Assembly: GCA_028715605.1 (NCBI GenBank)
Contig: JAQURM010000005.1
Coordinates: 100,129 to 164,128 of the forward strand
Origin: Desulfovibrionales bacterium
Lineage (GTDB): Bacteria; Desulfobacterota; QYQD01
Direction of reading: 5' to 3'
DNA: 64,000 nt
The notes under the pieces were generated by a model, which made no database searches, was not told the origin of the DNA, and saw only the letters and a list, made by a program, of their open reading frames with translations. This document shows positions 1-6,036 of this stretch, one piece after another. Position 1 is the stretch's first letter. Every line of letters begins with the position of its first letter. Both the position numbers and the translations under genes were made by a program.

Positions 1-60
1 AAAGAGAACTTCAAGATAATCCCCTTCTTTGTCATACCAAACTTTTATTGCTTCTCCCAT
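1..60 (-). CDS. DUF2283-like small protein, 5' part only
   Basis: The first 20 codons of a minus-strand gene are visible and the rest lies beyond the left edge. They read MGEAIKVWYDKEGDYLEVLF, which matches the start of DUF2283-type small proteins (a beta-strand with a conserved YD-x-x-x-D-x-L pattern). The ATG (58-60) lies inside the end of the upstream gene: the two genes overlap by 16 bp, so they are probably translationally coupled. The function of DUF2283 proteins is not established. In this setting, directly behind a nuclease-fold protein, an antitoxin or partner role is a guess. Confidence 0.6.
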   Translation of the reverse strand, partial: MGEAIKVWYDKEGDYLEVLF

Positions 61-359
61 AACACATCTCCTTTTTTGATAGTGTCCGTAAAATACGCCG
101 TCAATATAAAAACATCATCAACTCTTACCTTCACGATAACACACAGATATTTCTCATCAGCAGGAGTCATCAGGTAATGGCGATAAAAGAGTTCCGCTTC
201 TGAATCTGTCTTCGATCTGACAACAATCTCCGGATGTGATAACGTTTCTGCAACCTTGTCAATTTGACCAGCCATTTCCGGATGGTCATTCTCAAAGTGT
301 TCAAGACGCTCATCAGTAAGGCGCACGTTCCTATCATATAAGTCCTTAAACCATCTCAT
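45..359 (-). CDS. PBECR2-like nuclease-fold protein, possible toxin
   Basis: This is a 104-residue protein with the pattern of the phage-Barnase-EndoU-ColicinE5/D-RelE-like (PBECR2) fold: an N-terminal LTDERLEHFENDHPEM stretch, a central LFYRHYL segment, then KYLCVIVKV and FILTAYFTDTIKKGDVLW. The family is predicted to contain RNA- or DNA-cleaving toxins, but the catalytic residues cannot be assigned with certainty by eye. It is followed with a 16-bp overlap by a DUF2283-like gene, which suggests a two-gene module. The family call rests on recalled sequence patterns, and toxicity is inferred only from fold and context. Confidence 0.6.
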   Translation of the reverse strand: MRWFKDLYDRNVRLTDERLEHFENDHPEMAGQIDKVAETLSHPEIVVRSKTDSEAELFYRHYLMTPADEKYLCVIVKVRVDDVFILTAYFTDTIKKGDVLWEKQ

Positions 360-402
360 TTTATAATACCACTCTTTTAAATATGTTCTAAAGAAACATG
401 TC

Positions 403-567
403 GCCTAACGGGCTGGCGGGTTGGCGATATGCCCCGAAGGGGCATTTCAGCGAAGCCGCTAAACCGTGAGATAGGCGATGTCGCGAGCAACACGTACTTC
501 CCTTTTTGAAGCCTGTAACGGTTGATTGGAGCGGCTGAACTGCCACCAACCCGCCAGCCCGATAGGC
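403..567. repeat. long imperfect palindrome, attC-like in outline
   Basis: Perfect 16-base inverted arms lie at 409-424 and 546-561. Inside them sit a 7-bp hairpin closed by GAA (429-445) and nested complementary segments (454-460 with 530-536; 462-467 with 518-523), so a single strand could fold extensively. The ends read GCCTAAC (403-409) and GATAGGC (561-567). They resemble the RYYYAAC and GTTRRRY boxes of an integron attC site, but the GTT triplet is not present. Within the 457 bases from 360 to 816 no convincing gene is seen. The element may be a structured repeat or a decayed recombination site. Confidence 0.5.
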
Positions 568-758
568 AAAACCGGCAGGGATTTTCACTAACCCTCCTAC
601 TGCCTGATTTTTCGATTATTACTCCCTTCCCTCCCGGGAAGCATCCCGAAGCCGGCCGAGCGATGTCTTGCCTATCGGGATGGCTTTGCGAAACAAACAG
701 GCCACGGTCAAGGAATCCAATATGAAGACTGTTTGTTTGCCGTCAGGCCCTTTGCGCG

Positions 759-796
759 AACCTGTTGTTATCTGTCCGGCGCGGGCAGTCTTTAAA
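759..796. repeat. border motif, copy A
   Basis: This stretch starts AACCTGTTGTTATCTG and ends GCGGGCAGTCTTTAAA. A related stretch lies at 1046-1085, so the two copies flank the small gene at 817-1011. The copies differ at several positions and by short indels. The arrangement looks like the edges of a small gene cassette. Confidence 0.45.
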
Positions 797-816
797 AACA
801 AAAGTGCCTTTGCAAT

Positions 817-1011
817 TCAGGCAGACAAAACATACTTCTCGATACGATCAATTTTCTTAATAATTTCTTCACTGGGTTTACAGGACTGAATATCTTTCTT
901 CAATTCTTCTAATTGATATTCGATGTCCAGTTTAACTTTCTCTTCCATATAGGACTGTTTAAATTCAGGAACAGAAAGCTGTTTTTGAAAGTACTTTTTT
1001 GCGGTATTCAT
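817..1011 (-). CDS. small helical protein, antitoxin-like
   Basis: This 64-residue, highly charged and probably all-helical protein begins MNTAKKYFQKQLSVPEFKQSYMEE. The pattern 'kYxxxQLxxPEFxxxYxEEKxKLDIEYQLEEL' resembles the N-terminal part of many XRE/HigA-type antitoxins, but no helix-turn-helix follows. The gene stands alone, with the border motifs of 759-796 and 1046-1085 on either side and no obvious toxin next to it. It could be a trimmed antitoxin or a stand-alone small protein. Its real existence is supported by the coherent amphipathic sequence. The function is unknown. Confidence 0.55.
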   Translation of the reverse strand: MNTAKKYFQKQLSVPEFKQSYMEEKVKLDIEYQLEELKKDIQSCKPSEEIIKKIDRIEKYVLSA

Positions 1012-1045
1012 TTATTACCTCAATTTTCCGAAGGGTGTAAACGCC

Positions 1046-1085
1046 AACCCGCTGTTATCTGCCGTTGCGGGCAAGTCCTTTTAAA
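1046..1085. repeat. border motif, copy B
   Basis: This is the second copy of the stretch at 759-796, reading AACCCGCTGTTATCTGCC at its start and ending GTCCTTTTAAA. It lies upstream of the small minus-strand gene ending at 817. See copy A for the interpretation. Confidence 0.45.
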
Positions 1086-1206
1086 TAGTCGCCGTCCTAC
1101 TGCTTTGTGGGCGATGACAAAATAACTTATAAATTTTATGTCTCCTTCTAAGTAATGAGGACATTCTCCTTTCTTTATGACTTTCCCTAATTATTCATCT
1201 CACCCT

Positions 1207-2433
1207 CTATATTTCTACGAACATAGAGGTAAGACAATCGGGCCAGTATAAAATTATTTTTTCTTCATTTTTCCGAAGAATTAACCTGATAGGTCCATCT
1301 TGGGATATGACAAAGACAATACTATCCGGACACGCACCGGCAAAATTTATTGCTGAATTGTGTTTAGTCCCAAGCTTAGAAACATCGATAGCTTCTCCTC
1401 CTGTTTCGAATCCATTTGATCCAAGCCCATCAGGTCCTTTTATAATGCTACCGCCCCACTTTGGAGCGTCAAGTGTAGAACCAAATGATAGGATATCTAA
1501 ATCTGCGGTTATTATTAGTGCGCCATCAATACATGACGACTGAGCTAAAAAGTCTAGTCTTTCAGCAAATATTTTATTTAATCCAGATCTTGCGGCAATA
1601 TCCCCACTATGTAGGCTTAACACTTTTACTATCAGTTCATTTAATTTGAAGCTTTCTTTTAAAACGTATTTTGATACGATAACATTTTCATATTGTTCAA
1701 TTTTATTGCTCGGCAATAAGACTATCGTTCCTCCATGACCACGTTTAGCCGCTTGAAATAATAAATAAAGGAGCGCTTCACGATAAAATAGCCAGTATTT
1801 ATTTTGAAATTTTCTGAATCCCTCGTGGCTTTTAATCGCATCTAAAAGATATGGTACCAAAGCATACCCAATAGGACTTGGTGTTGAACGTTCAAAGCTC
1901 CCATTTATGAACCGACCGATTATTGAATCTTCACGAGAAATCAAAAGTGATCCCGGGGAAGTAGCTGTCACTGTTATAACATCTGGACGAAAATAATCAA
2001 AATCTGTAAAGGCAAACGAGTTTTCGGTAAATCTGCTACGGTGGGGTCTATAGAACATTACACCCCAGATTTCATATTCAATTCGCGTTTCGTCTTTTGG
2101 AGCAACAATTAAAGAAGAATTTACAAGATCAAATGCAGGCGCAATTTTTGCGATAGAGTCCTCTTTAAATGGAAGACTTTCCTCAAATGGCATAATAAGT
2201 TGTTTCCGGCCAAAAGATTGTTCTTCCATAATAGAGTTCTTATATAAAAGCGTAATGCTAAAAGTTATTGGCCTATCTTCTTCACGTTTTAAGCTCGCCA
2301 AAAAACTTTTCTCTACGATAATGCGTATATCTTGAAGATGAGGAAGTGGTTTTTGCTTTCTACCCCTATGAGGATGAGTCTGATCATCCGACCAAGCGTC
2401 GATTATTTTGTGAATTATTGATTCCTCAAACAT
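1207..2433 (-). CDS. DACNV-type (diadenylate-cyclase-like) nucleotide sensor protein
   Basis: This is a 408-residue soluble protein. Its C-terminal third carries the signature of a DisA_N/DAC-like fold: CIDGALIITADLDILSFGS at residues 301-319, then GTKHNSAINFAGACPD at 355-370 and VFVISQDGPIRLI up to 385. In true diadenylate cyclases these are the DGA and RHR motifs. Here RHR is replaced by KHN, so catalysis is doubtful and the protein fits the predicted sensor group DACNV. The N-terminal 250 residues contain a separate mixed domain with no motif I recognise. The gene is solitary, with 383 bases of non-coding sequence upstream and no effector gene beside it. The family call is fairly confident. 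Ligand and role are inferred from the family only. Confidence 0.65.
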   Translation of the reverse strand: MFEESIIHKIIDAWSDDQTHPHRGRKQKPLPHLQDIRIIVEKSFLASLKREEDRPITFSITLLYKNSIMEEQSFGRKQLIMPFEESLPFKEDSIAKIAPAFDLVNSSLIVAPKDETRIEYEIWGVMFYRPHRSRFTENSFAFTDFDYFRPDVITVTATSPGSLLISREDSIIGRFINGSFERSTPSPIGYALVPYLLDAIKSHEGFRKFQNKYWLFYREALLYLLFQAAKRGHGGTIVLLPSNKIEQYENVIVSKYVLKESFKLNELIVKVLSLHSGDIAARSGLNKIFAERLDFLAQSSCIDGALIITADLDILSFGSTLDAPKWGGSIIKGPDGLGSNGFETGGEAIDVSKLGTKHNSAINFAGACPDSIVFVISQDGPIRLILRKNEEKIILYWPDCLTSMFVEI

Positions 2434-2553
2434 AACTGATTTAATTTTAATAACTTTTTGAATGATAGCTCTTTTCTTTGTTCTTTCTACATACCTGCAA
2501 TGAGCGGTTTGGCTCCACGGACATAATCCTATTTAGTGGAGAATATCAACACC

Positions 2554-2660
2554 TGTTTCGGATATTCTACTTCCGTCCTCGGCCCGCCAAGGCGGGCTGC
2601 CTGAATGCCGGAATCTCCCCCCTGACAAATATGTTGCCGATCTCTGTTACGGCCCTCATA
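2554..2660. repeat. direct repeat flanking hicBA, left copy
   Basis: This stretch matches 3365-3477 in the same orientation. Positions 2606-2653 are identical to 3424-3470 except for one extra C in a C run. The part towards the left end is more diverged but still alignable. No gene is seen in the 383 bases from 2434 to 2816 other than this repeat. Confidence 0.75.
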
Positions 2661-2816
2661 TTCTCCTATGACCCTGTTATCCCATTACTTGGTACACAGC
2701 ACTAGCCTTTTCTCTCCGCCCGCTGATATTCTCCATTGCTCACCCCGTCATTTCAGAGCACCTTGCAGTAGTTCCATAACCTTTGAAAAGTAGCTGTTCT
2801 TTCGTGTGCCATAATA

Positions 2817-3047
2817 CTACCCGCGCTGTTTTTTGATGAGACCTAAAAGGTCTTCCTTTCGAAGGCCACATTGTTTCAAAATGCCAAGGATTGTTCCTTT
2901 GGCAAGTTCATCATGGAGAGGCACAACAGTCTTATAAGCCTCTTTCTGCAGACTTATATGGCTACCCTTCCGGCGCACCACATGAAATCCATACTTTTCA
3001 AGAGCACGAACCATTTCCTTGCCAGAAATAATGGGAAGTTTAGGCAT
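2817..3047 (-). CDS. hicA: HicA-type toxin
   Basis: This 76-residue YcfA/HicA-family mRNA interferase reads MPKLPIISGKEMVRALEKYG at the start, followed by FHVVRRKGSHISL. That segment contains the G-S-H signature whose histidine is the catalytic residue of HicA toxins. Family members degrade mRNA and are held in check by HicB. The chosen ATG (3045-3047) has a GAGG ribosome-binding motif inside the end of hicB; a TTG nine bases earlier is the alternative. The gene overlaps hicB by 8 bp. The order is antitoxin first, the reverse of the Escherichia coli hicAB operon. Confidence 0.88.
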   Translation of the reverse strand: MPKLPIISGKEMVRALEKYGFHVVRRKGSHISLQKEAYKTVVPLHDELAKGTILGILKQCGLRKEDLLGLIKKQRG

Positions 3048-3261
3048 TGGCAGCAACCTCGAAAGGATAGAGAACTACTTCACCCGTACTTTCCGGCAGG
3101 TCTTCGCTTCCAAAACTCTCAAGATAGAGTTCTACTGCTTCCTTAAGGTTTGACTGGGCCTCCTCAATCGTCTTACCCTGACTTACAACACCCAATTCCA
3201 CACAATGAGCAACATACCACTTCTCTTCCTTGGTAATTATTGCGGTAAACTTTTTAGACAT
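3040..3261 (-). CDS. hicB: HicB-type antitoxin, short form
   Basis: This 73-residue protein has the HicB partial RNase-H-like fold: FTAIITKEEKWYVAHCVELG, then VVSQGKTIEEAQSNLKEAVELYLES. It has no C-terminal ribbon-helix-helix or HTH DNA-binding extension, so autoregulation by DNA binding is less likely than in long HicB proteins. It precedes and overlaps hicA, which secures coupled translation. The pair is flanked by direct repeats (2554-2660 and 3365-3477), which suggests it moved or was duplicated as a cassette. The family assignment is firm. Confidence 0.88.
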   Translation of the reverse strand: MSKKFTAIITKEEKWYVAHCVELGVVSQGKTIEEAQSNLKEAVELYLESFGSEDLPESTGEVVLYPFEVAANA

Positions 3262-3364
3262 GGTGCGTCTCCTTTAAAAAGGATTGTTTGGATTTTCTAT
3301 GTTTGTGTTTTGTTTGTTTTATTTTACCCTCATTTGACCCTCCAGATCTTGGGATTATCCAAGA

Positions 3365-3477
3365 TGTTTCGAATATTCCACTTCTTCCCACCCCGTGCGT
3401 GGCACAGCTACAAATGGCTGAAGTGCCGGAATCTCCCCCTGACAAATATGTTGCCGATCTCTGTTACGGCTCTCATA
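3365..3477. repeat. direct repeat flanking hicBA, right copy
   Basis: This is the second copy of the stretch at 2554-2660, lying just upstream of hicB. The rest of the gap from 3262 to 3811 shows no gene I can support. Confidence 0.75.
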
Positions 3478-3811
3478 TCTTTGCTGTATGCATCGGAATT
3501 GTCAAATGTTTTCTATAAGCAGAAATCCGCTGTCTCTTCTTCCTATTACCGGTTTCCTTCCGTGAGGAGGTCGTTTCAGAAATCACTATCTCCGGTAATA
3601 GCTCTCCAGCCGCGAAGAATCGCAGCAAGATGCTGCTCCTACGGGCCTGCACGTCGCATGCAGCTAGGTGGAAACGCCCTCAAAATGTAGGAGCACTTTC
3701 CAAGCGCAACGGGGCCTTTTCTCATTTTTGGCAGCGAATCCGATGCCAAAATAATATTCTGGATTCGCCGCGCCATTTAACTTTTTCTCACCTCCGCCGA
3801 TATTTCCCATT

Positions 3812-4495
3812 GTGGATAATACCAAAGAAGACGTTATTGGTCATCGCCGGCGACTGAAGGAACGCTATCTTAAGAATGGCGTAGCCGGGCTTCAGGTCTA
3901 TGAGGTGCTGGAACTCCTCCTGACCTATGCCCTTGCCCGCCGCGATGTCAAACCTCTGGCCAAGAAACTGCTAAAAGAATTTAAATCCTTTCGGGGCGTA
4001 CTCAGCGCCACACCGGAGGAGCTTCAGGCCATCCAAGGGCTCGGTAAACACACCGCCGCACTAATCAAACTGGTCCGGGACTGCTCGGATCTTTACCTAA
4101 AAGAAGAAGTCCTGAGGAAGGAGACCATCTCTTCGCCCCGGGCGCTTATCGATTATTGCCGGTCGGCCATGGCCGGTCTCAAAAACGAGTATTTTCGCTG
4201 CCTGTTTCTCAACACCAAAAACAAGGTGCTGGCCGATGAAATAATCCAGGAAGGCACCATCAGTCAGGCCGTGGTCTATCCCCGCAAGGTAATAGAAAGG
4301 GCCATTTACCATAAGGCCACTGCCTTGATTTTCGTACACAACCACCCCAGCGGTGACGTGAAACCCTCCAGTGAAGACCTGTCCCTGACAGAGACCTTAA
4401 AAAAGGCGGCCGCGGCCGTAGGCATTGCCGTCCACGACCACCTAATTGTAGGCGAAGAAGGGTCTTTCAGCTTCCGCGAAGAGGGGTTGCTATAA
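3812..4495 (+). CDS. radC: RadC-family JAB/MPN-domain protein
   Basis: This 227-residue protein has the full RadC (UPF0758) layout. An N-terminal region with a helix-hairpin-helix (LQAIQGLGKHTAALIKL, about residues 70-86) is followed by a JAB1/MPN-type metal-binding domain with the signature HNHPSGDVKPSSED (about residues 176-189). The histidines and aspartate would bind zinc. The cellular role of RadC is not settled, and older links to DNA repair are weak. The start is GTG at 3812. A 380-base repeat-rich gap follows before hypA. Confidence 0.9.
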   Translation: MDNTKEDVIGHRRRLKERYLKNGVAGLQVYEVLELLLTYALARRDVKPLAKKLLKEFKSFRGVLSATPEELQAIQGLGKHTAALIKLVRDCSDLYLKEEVLRKETISSPRALIDYCRSAMAGLKNEYFRCLFLNTKNKVLADEIIQEGTISQAVVYPRKVIERAIYHKATALIFVHNHPSGDVKPSSEDLSLTETLKKAAAAVGIAVHDHLIVGEEGSFSFREEGLL

Positions 4496-4595
4496 GATGA
4501 GCTTTCAGCTATCAGCAATCCGCTGTCAGCAAAAAGAAAAATCGTAACACTTTAGCTGTTTGAAAAGAGCTAATCGTCCAGAAAACAGCGCCTCA

Positions 4596-4739
4596 AAAAT
4601 CCCCCTTAATCCCCCTTTTTCTTCGCCCCGGCGAATCCGCCCGAGTGCGGAAAAGGGGGAAGTGATGGGCCGCCGTTTTTCCCAAAGGAGGTCTTAACGT
4701 CTCCCCCCTTTCGGAAAGGGGGGCGAGGGGGGATTTGGT
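4596..4739. repeat. C-rich/G-rich palindromic repeat cluster
   Basis: Runs such as AATCCCCCTTAATCCCCC at the left and CCCCCCTTTCGGAAAGGGGGG plus GAGGGGGGATTT at 4701-4737 form hairpins. Related copies lie at 18154-18210, 35500-35543, 36373-36452, 53354-53432 and 53535-53618. The whole gap 4496-4883 holds no gene I can support. Confidence 0.7.
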
Positions 4740-4883
4740 CCTGGGTTTTGCAGCATTTTCAAGATACTAAAGTGATACGAAAAATCTAGTCTCCTATCGA
4801 AGGCTGACGGCTGAAAGCTTCTTGCAATAATAAAGGTTCTCATTGACCCCGGAATGGCTATTATGTTAGAGATTCGATAACCC

Positions 4884-5228
4884 ATGCATGAACTATCCAT
4901 AGCCCAGGGAATTCTTGACATCATCCAGAACGAGGCAGAGAAAAACGCTATTGAACGCGTATCCGTCGTAAGGCTTAAACTGGGCAAGTTGACCGCCGTT
5001 GAACCCTCTTCCCTCTCTTTTTGTTTTGAGCTAATAACCAAAGGAACCCTGGCCGAAGGGGCAAGATTAGAAATAGAGACCGTCCCTATCACCGGCCGCT
5101 GCGCCCAATGCGGAAAGGAATTTATATTAGAAGACCCTTTCTGTAACTGTCCGGGTTGTCAGGGTCTTAAAATCGACATCCTCACCGGTCGCGAATTTTA
5201 CATTTGCGAGATTGAAAGCGATGATTAA
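4884..5228 (+). CDS. hypA: Hydrogenase maturation nickel metallochaperone HypA
   Basis: HypA delivers nickel to the active site of [NiFe] hydrogenase together with HypB. This 114-residue protein starts with the invariant MHE (His2 binds nickel) and carries a zinc site made of CAQC (about residues 73-76) and the cysteines of CNCPGC (about 87-92). The length is typical of the family. It opens the gene cluster hypA-B-F-C-D-E. A 157-base gap with a palindromic repeat separates it from hypB. No hydrogenase structural genes are in the window. Confidence 0.95.
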   Translation: MHELSIAQGILDIIQNEAEKNAIERVSVVRLKLGKLTAVEPSSLSFCFELITKGTLAEGARLEIETVPITGRCAQCGKEFILEDPFCNCPGCQGLKIDILTGREFYICEIESDD

Positions 5229-5230
5229 AT

Positions 5231-5341
5231 TACCGCAGAGTTCGCAGAGGCCGCGGAGGATAAGAAAGAAGGACTCAATAACTGTAAGGTGGGTTTGGTT
5301 GTTAATAATTTTCTCTGCGTACTCCGCGTGCTCTGCGGTGA
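5231..5341. repeat. 'CTCTGCGGT' palindromic repeat between hypA and hypB
   Basis: Left arm ACCGCAGAGTTCGCAGAGG (5232-5250) and right arm CGTGCTCTGCGGTGA (5327-5341) are complementary, with further CTCTGCGTACTCCGCG between them. Diverged relatives occur at 9768-9803, 10866-11075 and 37425-37498. Confidence 0.6.
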
Positions 5342-5385
5342 ACAATTGTTTATCGCTTATATAACTAACGAAAGGAGGTTAATCT

Positions 5386-6036
5386 TTGAAAGTATCCGTC
5401 GTCCGCAATATCCTGGAGGCTAACGAGGCCATTGCCCAAAAGAATAGAAAATTATTCAAGGAAAAAGGCCTATTCACCATAAATCTCATGAGTTCCCCAG
5501 GCGCGGGGAAGACCACCCTTTTGGAAAATACGGTCGAAGCGCTGAAGGACAGATTGCGTATGGCGGTAATAGAAGGGGATATACAATCCTCGGTCGATGC
5601 CAGGCGCATAGCCAAAAAAGGGGTTCAGGCCATACAGATTAACACTGATGGAGGTTGCCACCTGGACGCCAACATGATTCAGAATGTCCTCGCCCACCTG
5701 GACCTGGATAACCTTGACCTCCTTATCGTAGAAAACGTGGGGAACCTGGTATGCCCGGCGGAGTTTGACATAGGTGAAAACGTGAAGGCCATGATCCTGA
5801 GCGTGACCGAGGGCGACGACAAGCCGCTCAAGTATCCGGTCATGTTCCGCGAATCAACGGTCCTTTTAATAAACAAGATCGACCTCCTGCCATACACAAA
5901 CTGCAAGATAAACAATATAAAGAAGGCCGTCCTTAAACTGAACCCAAAGATAAAGATATTCGAGGTCTCCTGTCGCACCGGGGAGGGCCTGGAAAACTGG
6001 TATAAATGGATCAGACAGCAGACAAAGAAAAAGTAA
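5386..6036 (+). CDS. hypB: Hydrogenase nickel-insertion GTPase HypB
   Basis: HypB is a SIMIBI-class GTPase that drives nickel insertion by HypA. This 216-residue protein has the P-loop SSPGAGKTTL (about residues 36-45), the EGDIQSSVDARR region with metal-binding potential and the guanine-specificity motif NKID (about 162-165). It lacks the N-terminal histidine-rich nickel-storage extension seen in some HypB proteins. The start is TTG at 5386, supported by an excellent AAAGGAGG at 5371-5378. Its end overlaps the start of hypF by 31 bp. Confidence 0.95.
   Translation: MKVSVVRNILEANEAIAQKNRKLFKEKGLFTINLMSSPGAGKTTLLENTVEALKDRLRMAVIEGDIQSSVDARRIAKKGVQAIQINTDGGCHLDANMIQNVLAHLDLDNLDLLIVENVGNLVCPAEFDIGENVKAMILSVTEGDDKPLKYPVMFRESTVLLINKIDLLPYTNCKINNIKKAVLKLNPKIKIFEVSCRTGEGLENWYKWIRQQTKKK

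Noticed and set aside
403..567. Calling the palindrome a true integron attC site
   Set aside because: The right-hand box reads GATAGGC, lacking the GTT needed for recombination, the element is longer than usual attC sites, and no integrase is in the window. Kept only as a resemblance.
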